A stretch of 64,000 bases of DNA from DRKI01 sp011051875. Lineage in GTDB: Bacteria; Desulfobacterota; Desulfobulbia; Desulfobulbales; Desulfobulbaceae. The stretch covers positions 12,349 to 76,348 of the forward strand of contig JALXDL010000033.1 in the NCBI GenBank assembly GCA_026990385.1, in the 5' to 3' direction. Below, piece by piece: positions 35,783-44,439 of the stretch. The stretch's first letter is position 1. Each line of letters begins with the position of its first letter. The translations under genes were made by a program, and so were the position numbers. The notes under the pieces were generated by a model that saw nothing but the letters and a program-made list of their open reading frames with translations, had not been told where the DNA came from and did not search any database.

Positions 35783-38047
35783 ATGAACGATCTTCTCAAA
35801 CAACTGCACGACATCGAGCAGCGCATCGATTACCTCATCCACATCAAGGATGCGGCCGACTGGGGCAACCTGTCGGTTTTCAAGGAGGCCTGCGCCAAGC
35901 TCAAGGATTCGGTCTACGACATGAAGGAGGACGAGTTCGCCGGGCAGATCGGCAAGCTCGAGGAGTCCATCCGTTTCCTGGAGGTGCGCTGCGAGGAGGG
36001 GCTGACCCCCATGGAGCGGGTACGCATCGTGCGCAGTCCCCTGCGATTCTCGCTCAAGGACATCCTGGAAAACGTCTACGAGGAGTACACCGAGCTGGGC
36101 GGCGAGGGCGAGGCCAACATCGACCCCGCCATGGTGGTGGCCAAGGCCAACATCGTGCGCCGGATCAAGAGAAAACCCTACACCTCGCCGGTCATGGTCA
36201 TCGGCCAGGAGGTGGGCCATGGCGAGGAGTTCCGCAACGGCGGCTCCTGCAAACCCTGGGGCAACGAGAAGGCCCTGCGCTACATGCGGGTCGCCGAGAC
36301 CGAGGGCATCCCCATCCACTTCTACATCTTCACCCCCGGCTCCTATCCCATCGAGGAGTATCCCGGCGCAGCCCAGCAGATCGCCCGCAACCTCTACGCC
36401 ATGACCAAGCTCGGCGTGCCCATCATCTCGGTGATCTCCGAGGGCGGATCGGGCGGGGCCGAGGCCATTGGCTTGAGCGATTTCCGGATCATGTTCTCGC
36501 ACGGCTACTACTCGGTCATCTCGCCCGAGGGCGCGGCGGCCATCGAGGGCAAGGTGCGCGAGGGCCAGAAGGTACCGGCGGCGCTGATCGAGAAATGCGC
36601 CCGCCAGCTCCACATCACGGCCGAGGACAACCTGCGGCTCGGCACCATTGACCGCATCATCCAGGAGCCGCCCCTGGGCGCGAAAAGCGATGACTTCGCC
36701 TTTTTCGCCCGCATCCGTTCCGAGATCATCCGCGCCACCGACGAGGTGGTCCTGCGCACCAAGAGCGTGCGCGGTTTCCGGGCCTACGAGGTGAAGCGCA
36801 AGAAGGCGGTCAACCCGGAGGAGGCGCCGCAGATCGACATCCCGTGGGATCTTGACCCGAAGGAGAAAAGACGGCTGTTGGCCCTGCGCTCGAAAAAGTA
36901 CCGGGAGATGGCCCTTAACGGCTTCGGCGGCGAGGCCATGCCCGCGGAAAATATCTTCAAGTCCCTGCTGGCGGCGTCGGAGAAGCTCTATTACACCTTC
37001 CGATACGACGTGGTCAAGAACCAGCAGAAGCAGATGCAGAAGAAGCTCAAGGAGGTCAGCGGCGAGGGTTCGGTCCTGATCCAGCGGCTGACCGAGCCTT
37101 TTGTCTCGGCCTATGCCTTTGTCCGGCGCAAGGAAAAGAAAAAAACAGCCAAGGCCGCCCCCCTGATCACCACGCCGGGCCCGGGCCAGGAGCAGGATCC
37201 CCTGGAGCTGACCGACACCTACACCAGCCCACTCGCCAACGAGGACCGGACCGTGACCTGTCCCAACGCGGCAAAGTATGGCTGCAAGGACCTCTGGGTG
37301 CCGGACCTGTACGGCGAATTCTGCGGGGTCTGCGAAAACTGCGGCCACCACTTTCCCCTGGAATACCAGTGGTACATCAAGAACATCTTTGATCCCGACT
37401 CGGTCCGATCCTTCAACACGGACATCTATTCCAAGAATCCGCTCCAGTACGAGGGATTTGACGAGCGGCTGCAGATGGCGCGCAGCAAGACCGGGCTCGG
37501 CAGCGCCAACCTGACCTTCCACGCCCGGGTGATGGACATCCACCTGGTGGTCACCATGCTGATCGCGGACTTCCGCAACGGCACGGTGGGCGCGGCCGAG
37601 GGGGAGAAGTTCGTGCTCGCCTGCGAGCTGGCCAAGCGCAAGAAGCGGCCCCTCCTCGCCTATGTCCACACCACCGGCGGCATCCGCATCCAGGAGGGAA
37701 CCCTCGGCGTCATCCAGATGCCCAAGTGCACCATGGCGGTGCGGGAGTACATCGATGCCGGCGGCCTCTATATCGTGGTCTATGACAACAACTCCTATGC
37801 CGGCCCGGTAGCCAGCTTCCTGGGCTGTTCGCCCTACCAGTTCGCCATCCGCTCCTGCCGCATCGGCTTTGCCGGCGAACGGGTCATCCGCGAGACCACG
37901 GGCCAGGACATCCCGCCGGACTACCACAAGGCGCGCAACGCCCTCAAGCGCGGCCACATCCAGGGCATCTGGGACCGGCGCGACTTCCGGCGCAACCTGT
38001 ACAAGGCCCTGCAGACCATGGGCAGCCCGAGTCTCTACTACCGCTAG
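35783..38047 (+). CDS. Fused acetyl-CoA carboxylase carboxyltransferase (AccA-type N-half, AccD-type C-half)
   Basis: 754 aa. Residues 1-310 resemble AccA: LTPMERVRIVRSPLRF, FYIFTPGSYPIEEYPGAAQQ, VISEGGSGGAEAIG and YYSVISPEG. A linker of about 140 residues rich in Lys and Glu follows. The remainder resembles AccD, with a Cys4-type zinc-binding region (CPNAAKYGC, then CGVCENCGHHF at about residues 515-525) and a crotonase-fold core (LAYVHTTGGIRIQEGTLG, FLGCSPYQFAIRS). Separate AccA and AccD form an alpha2beta2 transferase in most bacteria; here both halves are in one chain in the order alpha-beta. It transfers CO2 from carboxybiotin to acetyl-CoA for fatty-acid synthesis (inferred substrate). 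Confidence 0.88.
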   Translation: MNDLLKQLHDIEQRIDYLIHIKDAADWGNLSVFKEACAKLKDSVYDMKEDEFAGQIGKLEESIRFLEVRCEEGLTPMERVRIVRSPLRFSLKDILENVYEEYTELGGEGEANIDPAMVVAKANIVRRIKRKPYTSPVMVIGQEVGHGEEFRNGGSCKPWGNEKALRYMRVAETEGIPIHFYIFTPGSYPIEEYPGAAQQIARNLYAMTKLGVPIISVISEGGSGGAEAIGLSDFRIMFSHGYYSVISPEGAAAIEGKVREGQKVPAALIEKCARQLHITAEDNLRLGTIDRIIQEPPLGAKSDDFAFFARIRSEIIRATDEVVLRTKSVRGFRAYEVKRKKAVNPEEAPQIDIPWDLDPKEKRRLLALRSKKYREMALNGFGGEAMPAENIFKSLLAASEKLYYTFRYDVVKNQQKQMQKKLKEVSGEGSVLIQRLTEPFVSAYAFVRRKEKKKTAKAAPLITTPGPGQEQDPLELTDTYTSPLANEDRTVTCPNAAKYGCKDLWVPDLYGEFCGVCENCGHHFPLEYQWYIKNIFDPDSVRSFNTDIYSKNPLQYEGFDERLQMARSKTGLGSANLTFHARVMDIHLVVTMLIADFRNGTVGAAEGEKFVLACELAKRKKRPLLAYVHTTGGIRIQEGTLGVIQMPKCTMAVREYIDAGGLYIVVYDNNSYAGPVASFLGCSPYQFAIRSCRIGFAGERVIRETTGQDIPPDYHKARNALKRGHIQGIWDRRDFRRNLYKALQTMGSPSLYYR

Positions 38048-38082
38048 CCCGCCCATTCCCCTGCCCTGCGGCAGCATGCCGT

Positions 38083-38135
38083 GACACCAGCCGGCGGGGT
38101 GTCAGGGCCCCGTTGCCGCGGGGCAGTGACACCCC
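38083..38135 (+). promoter_or_regulatory. Competing hairpins downstream of the carboxyltransferase gene
   Basis: GACACC (38083-38088) can pair with GGTGTC (38098-38103), and the same GGTGTC, within GGGGTGTCA (38096-38104), can instead pair with TGACACCCC (38127-38135). Inside the second structure a further stem GCCCCG/CGGGGC (38107-38112 with 38119-38124) makes a long 40-nt hairpin. No T run follows. It may end the acc transcript or act as an attenuator-like switch before the small gene at 38327. Confidence 0.55.
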
Positions 38136-38326
38136 GGGCGGCACCCTGCCGCGTGGCCCGGCATCCGCCGGCCGACCTTTCACCCGCCCCTGACCGGACC
38201 CCGCCCTGAAAAATCCCACCCGGTGGCATAAAGAACATCGCCTCTCCTGCCGATAAGAAGAGGAAGAACATAGAACACAGAACGAGAAGGCTGTGTTGTT
38301 TCACTCAGGGAAGAGGAGGGACAACC

Positions 38327-38542
38327 ATGGCAATATGGCGATTTTCAGTCAAAGGCAATGTCGTCCGGCACGGAGGCCGGCAGCGGCGGCAGCTGACCCG
38401 GACCGGTTGCAACGAGCCGTTCAAGGACCGTTTCTGGTGCCCCAAACAGCGATGGTTCATGAAAGAGCGGTGCCCGTTCATCAACCAGCGCGAATGCCGA
38501 AACTTCGATCAGATGTGTGGCGGTCGGCTGGCCCGGATGTAG
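38327..38542 (+). CDS. Small Cys-rich protein of unknown function
   Basis: 71 aa, very basic, with five Cys (C28, C38, C49, C57, C64) and several aromatic residues. A strong ribosome-binding site (GAGGAGGGA) 6 nt before the ATG argues that it is translated. The Cys spacing suggests metal binding or disulfides, but it matches no family I recognise. It lies alone between the acc genes and tRNA-Lys. Confidence 0.65.
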   Translation: MAIWRFSVKGNVVRHGGRQRRQLTRTGCNEPFKDRFWCPKQRWFMKERCPFINQRECRNFDQMCGGRLARM

Positions 38543-38600
38543 TCCTGACAGGCGGGTGCGCCGCTGGTATGGATATCTCGTTTTTTTCCCCAGCTTCCCC

Positions 38601-38629
38601 TTGACGCCCCCGGTATCATGTGCTAAGAA
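38601..38629 (+). promoter_or_regulatory. Sigma-70-type promoter of tRNA-Lys
   Basis: TTGACG, a 17-nt spacer and TAAGAA, with the expected start about 25 nt before the mature tRNA. Confidence 0.6.
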
Positions 38630-38660
38630 AGAGACCGCTTTCAGCGCACAGCAACGGACT

Positions 38661-38736
38661 GGGCCGTTAGCTCAGCTGGCAGAGCAGTTGACTCTTAATC
38701 AATTGGTCCGGGGTTCGAATCCCTGACGGCCCACCA
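38661..38736 (+). tRNA. tRNA-Lys (anticodon CTT)
   Basis: The acceptor GGGCCGT pairs with ACGGCCC, the D-loop contains AGCTCAGCTGGCAGAG, the anticodon loop is CTCTTAA (CTT), the T-loop contains GTTCGAATC, the discriminator is A and CCA is encoded. The length is 76 nt. Confidence 0.97.
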
Positions 38737-38745
38737 GGATAGAAG

Positions 38746-38776
38746 GACCTGCGGAACTCTTCGCAGGTCTTTTTTT
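38746..38776 (+). terminator. Rho-independent terminator after tRNA-Lys
   Basis: An 8-bp stem GACCTGCG/CGCAGGTC with an 8-nt loop, followed by seven T. Confidence 0.9.
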
Positions 38777-38849
38777 ATATCAGCCGCAGGGGCTCCGCAG
38801 ACATACCGGACCGGGGGCGGACGCCGCCGGGGCCGCGCCAACGACCTCC

Positions 38850-41030
38850 ATGCCAGAAGACACCTCCAGCGGCCGCAGGAAGAAACGGCCCGGCCTCTCC
38901 ACCATGATCCTCGTCGGCGTGGCCGCCGGGATCGGCTGCGGCCTCTTCTTCGGCGAATACTGCGCCTTTCTCTCGGTTGTCGGCGACGCCTTCATCAGGC
39001 TGATGCAGATGACGATCCTGCCCTACATCGTCGTCTCGCTCATCGCCGCCCTCGGCCGGCTCCGCATGGAACAGGCCAGGCTCCTGGCCCTCAAGGCCGG
39101 CATCCTTCTGCTGTTTTTCTGGGGCATCACCTTTGCCGTGATCCTCCTCACGCCACTCTCCTTCCCCCACTGGGAATCGGCCGCATTCTTCTCCACCTCC
39201 CTGGTGAAGCCGGTCCCGAAGACGGACTTCCTGTCCCTCTACATTCCGTCGAACCCCTTTTTCTCCCTGGCCAACAACATCGTCCCCGCGGTGGTACTCT
39301 TCACCATCCTCATCGGCGTCGCCCTGATCTCGATCCGGGACAAGCAGAGTTTTCTCGACTGCATGCAGACCGCTTCCGACGCCCTGGTCCGGGTGACCGG
39401 CATGGTGGTCCAGCTGACCCCCATCGGCGTCTTTGCCATCGCCGCCTCGGCCGCCGGCACCATGTCCATCGAGGAGTTCGGACGACTCCAGGTCTACCTG
39501 GTCAGTTTCAACGTCATCTGCCTGCTGCTCACCTTTCTCATCCTGCCGCTCATGCTGCAGCCGGTGACACCGTTCCGGTACCGCGACGTGGTCTACTCCT
39601 TCCGGGGGGTGCTGCTCACCGCCTTCACCACCGGCAACCTGTTCGTGGTCCTGGCCATGCTGACCGAGAACTGCAAGGAACTGATGGCCAGGCGCCACAT
39701 GAAGCGACCCCAGACCGATTCCTATATCGAGGTCCTGATCCCGGTCTCCTTCAACTTTCCCAACACCGGCAAGCTGATCATGCTCCTGTTCATCCTCTTT
39801 GCCTGCTGGTTCAGTGGCAGCGCCCTGGGCAGTGAACAGTATCCCACCTTTCTCTCCGCCGGACTGCTCTCCTTCTTCGGCGGTGTCGACGTGGCCCTTC
39901 CCTTCATGCTCAACCTGCTCCACTTGCCCGCCGACATGTACCAGCTCTACATGATGACCGGCGTGATCAACGGCCGCACCTCCACCCTGCTCGCCACCAT
40001 GCACCTGATCGTCTTCACGCTCCTGGCCACCAGTGCTATGACCGGCATGCTCCGGTGGGACCGGAAGAGACTGGTCCGGGTCACGCTCATCTCGGTGGGC
40101 GCCATCGCGGCCACCCTGGGCCTTATGCGCACCTACTTCACGCTGGCGGTGAGCAACAGGTATGACAAGGACAAGGTCCTGGCCCACATGTACCTGCTGG
40201 ACGAACCCCTGCCGGCCAGGGTATCGACCAGGATCCCGAAGATCAGGAAGGACGGAACCAGCGTCTCCCTCACCCGGATCAGGAAACGGGGAAAACTGCG
40301 GGTGGGCTATAACCCCGACGCTCTGCCCTTCACCTTTTTCAACAAGGCCGGCACGCTGGTCGGCTTCGACACCAAGCTGATCTACAGGCTGGGCCAGGAC
40401 ATGAATCTCGACATCGAGTTCTACCCGTACAGCTATCCCCTGCTGCCCGAGCTGCTGAAGTCAGGAGCCATCGACATGGCCGTCGGCGGCATAGCCATGA
40501 CCCCGTCCCGCTTCACGCACATGGAGTTCAGCCGGCCCTACCTGGACCTGAACTGGGCCTTTGTCGTTCCCGACTACCGGCAGAAGGAATTTACCAGCAT
40601 CGAGCAGGTGGCATCCACCGAAGGCCTGAAGATCGCCGTGCTCGACGACCCGTCGCTCATCTCGTCCCTGGAGAGAACGCTGCCCAGGGCCGAGATCTTG
40701 CCGGTCCACTCCTACAACCAGTTCTTTGCCGGCAACATCGGCACCTGGGACGGCATTGTCATGAGCGCCGAGGCCGGCTCGGCCTGGACCCTGCTCTACC
40801 CGGACTACACCGTGGTGGTCCCCAGGCCGGATCCCCATATCTACCCCATCGGCTTTGTGGTGGCGCCGGGCAACCAGCAACTGCTCAACTACCTCAACAG
40901 CTGGATCACCATGACCAGAAAGACGATTTTCATGCAGCGAATCTATGACCGCTGGATTCTCGGCAAGGGTGCACGGGAAAAAACACCCCGCTGGTCGGTG
41001 ATCCGCAATGTCCTGCACTGGGTCAATTAG
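38850..41030 (+). CDS. DctA-type (DAACS) sodium:dicarboxylate/amino-acid symporter fused to a periplasmic solute-binding domain
   Basis: 726 aa in two modules. Residues 1-440 are polytopic and resemble the glutamate/dicarboxylate:cation symporter family (MQMTILPYIVVSLIAALGRL near TM2; hydrophobic helices with re-entrant-loop-like segments to about residue 435). Residues 470-705 resemble a SBP_bac_3 amino-acid-binding domain (GKLRVGYNPDALPFTFFNK, VGGIAMTPSRFTHMEFSRPY). The fusion would tether a binding protein to a secondary transporter or make a transporter-like sensor. It starts 73 nt after the tRNA-Lys terminator and stands alone. The substrate is unknown. Confidence 0.85.
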   Translation: MPEDTSSGRRKKRPGLSTMILVGVAAGIGCGLFFGEYCAFLSVVGDAFIRLMQMTILPYIVVSLIAALGRLRMEQARLLALKAGILLLFFWGITFAVILLTPLSFPHWESAAFFSTSLVKPVPKTDFLSLYIPSNPFFSLANNIVPAVVLFTILIGVALISIRDKQSFLDCMQTASDALVRVTGMVVQLTPIGVFAIAASAAGTMSIEEFGRLQVYLVSFNVICLLLTFLILPLMLQPVTPFRYRDVVYSFRGVLLTAFTTGNLFVVLAMLTENCKELMARRHMKRPQTDSYIEVLIPVSFNFPNTGKLIMLLFILFACWFSGSALGSEQYPTFLSAGLLSFFGGVDVALPFMLNLLHLPADMYQLYMMTGVINGRTSTLLATMHLIVFTLLATSAMTGMLRWDRKRLVRVTLISVGAIAATLGLMRTYFTLAVSNRYDKDKVLAHMYLLDEPLPARVSTRIPKIRKDGTSVSLTRIRKRGKLRVGYNPDALPFTFFNKAGTLVGFDTKLIYRLGQDMNLDIEFYPYSYPLLPELLKSGAIDMAVGGIAMTPSRFTHMEFSRPYLDLNWAFVVPDYRQKEFTSIEQVASTEGLKIAVLDDPSLISSLERTLPRAEILPVHSYNQFFAGNIGTWDGIVMSAEAGSAWTLLYPDYTVVVPRPDPHIYPIGFVVAPGNQQLLNYLNSWITMTRKTIFMQRIYDRWILGKGAREKTPRWSVIRNVLHWVN

Positions 41031-41267
41031 CCCGCATGTTTCACCAGGATCGTCGCGAAAGAGCTGAACATGCCATGAATGCAGGGAACAAAGCAAAAAG
41101 GTCTGTTGACACATATTGAAATATGTCGAGGAATCCTTTTTACGCTGTGACGCGGCTGACATGGTGTTTTCGGGCCTTGCAGCAGATCGCCTGTGAAATA
41201 TGCGTTATGCCTTGCTGTTGAGTTCCTGGCAGGAAAGCGGGAAAACGGCAAGAGAGAACGTTCCGTT

Positions 41268-42563
41268 TCAGATGGTGCCGTGGCCGCTCCGATCCTCGAT
41301 GGGCAGGCGGAGAGAAAAGGTGGTTCCCTGGCCTGGGGTGGATGTGAAGGAGATGGAGCCGCCATGCTTGTCATGGATGATGGTGCGGGCGATGGCCAGT
41401 CCCTGGCCCGAACCGAGACCGACCTCCTTGGTGGTGAAAAAGGGATCAAAGATCCTGTTCTTTATGGCATCGGGGATTCCCTTGCCTGTATCCGTCACCG
41501 AGAGCAGGACCTCGTCTCCCTCCTGTCGCGTCTCGATGGTGATCCGCCCCTTGTCCTGGCCATCTTCGATGATCTCGGCAATGGCATGGGCGGCGTTGAC
41601 AACCAGGTTGAGGATCACCTGGCCGATGTCACCGGGATGGGCCCTGATCACCGGCAGGCTGCCGAGCCGGGTCTCCACCTCGGCGACGTACTTGTACTCG
41701 TTCCGGCAGACAACAAGGGTATTCTCGACAATGGCGTTGATGTCCGTGTCCTGCTTGGCCTGGCTGCGATCGGCATGGGCAAACCCCTTCAGCCCCTGGA
41801 CCAGGCGGGTTACACGGTCCACCCCGTCCTGGGTCTGGTCAAAGGCGCTGGGCACCTCCTCCTCAAGATACTCGACGTCGATCTCCTCCTCGAACCGGGC
41901 GAGCTCTTCGCACGTGGCTGCGTACTCCTCATGCCCGGCGAGTGATTCCCGAAACCTTCGGTAACGGTTCAGCAGTGCAAGGAGATCGGCAAATCCTTCA
42001 CGGAGAAAGGTGAGATTGCTGCCGACAAACTGCATGGGCGTGTTGATTTCGTGGGCTATGCCTGCGGAAAGCTCGCCGATGGACTCCAGCTTCATGCCGT
42101 GAATGCGTTTGGCCTCCTGCAGCCGCATCTCGGTCAGGTTGCGGAAGGTGAGTACCGCGCCGTTGATCTCGTTCTGTTCGTTGCGCGTGGAGCAGGCGAT
42201 ATAATCGACAGAAAAACTTGTTCCGTCCTTGCGCCAGAAGATATCACCGTCCACGTGATGGGATGAGCCGTCTTCCAGGGCGGCATACACCGGGCAGAAT
42301 TCCCGTGGATATTCGCTGCCGTCATCCAGGGTGTGATGGATGGTCTCGTGACAGCTCCGCCCAAGGAGTTCATCCTCTTCCCATCCCAGGGCGGAAAGAG
42401 CAGCCTTGTTGGCCTGGATGATCCGCCCCTGCCGGTCGACAAGGACAACAGCGCCCTCAACCCAGCGGAGCATCATTTCATTCTGGTACCGCAGCTGGTT
42501 CAGGGCCTCGCGGGCACTGTCCAGTTCCTGCAGAAGTGATTTCCTGTCCCGCTCCTCAGCCAT
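41268..42563 (-). CDS. PAS sensor histidine kinase
   Basis: 431 aa, cytoplasmic. It has an N-terminal coiled coil, one PAS domain (about 28-148), a phosphoacceptor domain with H171 in LSAGIAHEINTPMQF, and an HATPase domain (NLVVNAAHAI, DTGKGIPDAIKNRIFDPF, GSGQGLAIA). C71 and C90 lie in the PAS (GRSCHETI, EYPREFCPV) at the position of the Cys motif seen in other sensors here. No response regulator is adjacent. The start at 42563 has GGAAG upstream; in-frame starts at 42620 and 42614 are possible. The 237-base gap to the transporter (41031-41267) holds a small ACATATT/AATATGT hairpin and no gene. Confidence 0.88.
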   Translation of the reverse strand: MAEERDRKSLLQELDSAREALNQLRYQNEMMLRWVEGAVVLVDRQGRIIQANKAALSALGWEEDELLGRSCHETIHHTLDDGSEYPREFCPVYAALEDGSSHHVDGDIFWRKDGTSFSVDYIACSTRNEQNEINGAVLTFRNLTEMRLQEAKRIHGMKLESIGELSAGIAHEINTPMQFVGSNLTFLREGFADLLALLNRYRRFRESLAGHEEYAATCEELARFEEEIDVEYLEEEVPSAFDQTQDGVDRVTRLVQGLKGFAHADRSQAKQDTDINAIVENTLVVCRNEYKYVAEVETRLGSLPVIRAHPGDIGQVILNLVVNAAHAIAEIIEDGQDKGRITIETRQEGDEVLLSVTDTGKGIPDAIKNRIFDPFFTTKEVGLGSGQGLAIARTIIHDKHGGSISFTSTPGQGTTFSLRLPIEDRSGHGTI

Positions 42564-42623
42564 TATTCTTCCGGTACCCGTCGGCAAACACCCTTGTCTC
42601 ACTGTATCCCGCATCCTCACCCA

Positions 42624-42947
42624 TTATGGCACGGCACGCAGCGCAAAGTCAAATTCCACGGCCACCGGGAGCCCCTTGAGCTCCCGCTGCAGGCCGGATA
42701 TCTCCCGGTCGTCTCCTGGTCGGCAGTGGCCTGACCATAATGAACGGGCGGACAGGAAGCAGTCTGGTTTTTCCGGCATGCAGCAGACGAGCATTTGCCC
42801 GGTGGCGGGGAAACAACAAATCCTCTGGCAGGAAGACAATATTGAGCGGTCGGGATATGAAGCGGAAAATTCCGCAACAAGGTCATAGAGGATGGGGGGG
42901 GGGAAACCGCTCTGCAGGAGCAGAGGTCGTGACAGGATGCCTGCCAC
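42624..42947 (-). CDS. Doubtful small reading frame or gene remnant with a 10-C run
   Basis: A 107-codon frame from a GTG at 42947, ending in TAA four nucleotides before the earliest start of the PAS kinase. Parts look protein-like (ILYDLVAEFSASYPDRS and a C-terminal RELKGLPVAVEFDFALRAVP), but no family is recognised and no ribosome-binding site is seen. A run of ten C (42894-42903 on this strand) lies inside the frame, so replication slippage could switch it on and off or has already disrupted it. It accounts for most of the 411-base gap 42564-42974, where nothing else is supported. Confidence 0.3.
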   Translation of the reverse strand: MAGILSRPLLLQSGFPPPILYDLVAEFSASYPDRSILSSCQRICCFPATGQMLVCCMPEKPDCFLSARSLWSGHCRPGDDREISGLQRELKGLPVAVEFDFALRAVP

Positions 42948-42974
42948 ACATACTCACATGATCTGAAAAAAAGA

Positions 42975-43051
42975 TGGTGCTCCCGGCAGGATTCGAACCT
43001 GCGGCACCAGGATTAGGAATCCTGTGCTCTATCCTACTGAGCTACGGGAGC
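42975..43051 (-). tRNA. tRNA-Arg (anticodon CCT)
   Basis: On the reverse strand the acceptor GCTCCCG pairs with CGGGAGC, the D-arm contains AGCTCAGTAGGATAGAG, the anticodon loop is TTCCTAA (CCT, reading AGG), the T-loop contains GTTCGAATC, the discriminator is A and CCA is encoded. The length is 77 nt. Confidence 0.97.
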
Positions 43052-43076
43052 ATTCGTGATCCTGTTTGCGGCGGGA

Positions 43077-43104
43077 ATATTAACCGAATCGTACAGGAAA
43101 GCAA
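43077..43104 (-). promoter_or_regulatory. Sigma-70-type promoter of tRNA-Arg
   Basis: On the reverse strand, TTGCTT, a 16-nt spacer and TAATAT, about 26 nt before the mature tRNA 5' end. Confidence 0.6.
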
Positions 43105-43155
43105 TGGAATTTTTTCTATCTGCAACAAGAAACCGGCCCTGGCTCACGACACCCG

Positions 43156-44439
43156 TCAATCTCTCTTGTCAAGGATACTCTCTCCTGTTCTCAACACATC
43201 CCTGCCCCTGAAATCTTCCGGCCGGCAATTGGGACGAACGATGCAGTTCCGCCCGACACGGACATTGTCCGGCACCACGGCCTCCTTGCCGATCAGGGTG
43301 ATACCGGTGTAGAGATGCTTGGGATAATCGATATTGGGCTTTTCCCTGTCTTCGCCATGGCCGACAATGGTCCTGGCCCCCACCTGCACACGCTTGTCGC
43401 AGATGGCAAGGTCTACCACCGATCCCGCACCGATTACGCAGTCCTCGAAGATGACTGAATCCCGTACCACGGCGCCCCTGTGGACCCGGACCCCGGGTGA
43501 GAGAACCGAGTTGATTACTGTGCCCTCGATGATACTGCCCGCGGAGATCATGGAGGAGCGGACATCGCAGCCGCTGATATAGCGGGCCGGGGCCCGGTCC
43601 ATGAGACGGCCATCTGCATCCGGATTGGGCCGGATACCCCATTGCTCCGGTGTTATCCTGGAGTCTTCGGGAATCAGGTCCATGTTGGTCTCCCAGTAAG
43701 ACTGGATGGTGCCCACGTCGCGCCAGTAGCCGTAAAAAGGATAGGCGAAAACGCGGTCTTTTTCGATGGCGCGGGGCACGATGTGCATGCCGAAGTCGAT
43801 CTCCCGCTTGTCGCGGCCGAGGGTATCGAGCAGGTAGTTGGTATCAAAGACATAGATCCCCATCGAGGCCAGGTTGGTCCGCGGGACCCTGGGCTTTTCC
43901 TCCCAGTCGATGATCCGGTTTTCCCTGTCAACGATACCGGCACCGAACTGGTGGATCTCGCTCTTGGGAACCACCATCATGCCGATGGTGATATCGGCCT
44001 TCTTGTGCCGGTGGTACTCCAGCATGGCGGCGAAGTCCATCTGGTAGATATGGTCGCCCGAGAGGATGAGCACCTGGTCCGAGGGATTGGCCCGGATAAA
44101 GTCGATATTCTGGCGGATGGCGTCGGCCGTCCCCTGGTACCAGTCCGAATCCTTCTCGCCGGTGCGCGGCGGCAGGATCTTGACCCCACGGGTCCGGCCG
44201 GTAAAATCCCATGCCTCACCGGTGCCGATGTGGCGCATGAGCGAGAGCGGCTTGTACTGGGTCAGGACCCCCACCCGGGTGAGACCGGAGTTCATCACAT
44301 TGGACAGGCTGAAGTCGATGATCCGGTAGATGCCGCCAAAGGGAACCGCGGGCTTGGCACGATGACCGACCAGGATGTTGAGACGGCTGCCGATGCCGCC
44401 GGCCAGGAGAAGGACAAGGGCGTCTGTGCTCGGTCTCAT
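43156..44439 (-). CDS. glgC: Glucose-1-phosphate adenylyltransferase
   Basis: 427 aa. It makes ADP-glucose for glycogen. The canonical nucleotide-binding segment LAGGIGSRLNILVGHRAKPAVPFGG is nearly complete near the N-terminus, followed by GTADAIRQN, LSGDHIYQMD, the glucose-1-phosphate region WEEKPRVPRTNLASMGIYVF, and a C-terminal left-handed beta-helix. Its ATG at 44439 overlaps the stop of the upstream paralogue (ATGA) with GAGGTG before it, so both are translated together. Confidence 0.93.
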   Translation of the reverse strand: MRPSTDALVLLLAGGIGSRLNILVGHRAKPAVPFGGIYRIIDFSLSNVMNSGLTRVGVLTQYKPLSLMRHIGTGEAWDFTGRTRGVKILPPRTGEKDSDWYQGTADAIRQNIDFIRANPSDQVLILSGDHIYQMDFAAMLEYHRHKKADITIGMMVVPKSEIHQFGAGIVDRENRIIDWEEKPRVPRTNLASMGIYVFDTNYLLDTLGRDKREIDFGMHIVPRAIEKDRVFAYPFYGYWRDVGTIQSYWETNMDLIPEDSRITPEQWGIRPNPDADGRLMDRAPARYISGCDVRSSMISAGSIIEGTVINSVLSPGVRVHRGAVVRDSVIFEDCVIGAGSVVDLAICDKRVQVGARTIVGHGEDREKPNIDYPKHLYTGITLIGKEAVVPDNVRVGRNCIVRPNCRPEDFRGRDVLRTGESILDKRD

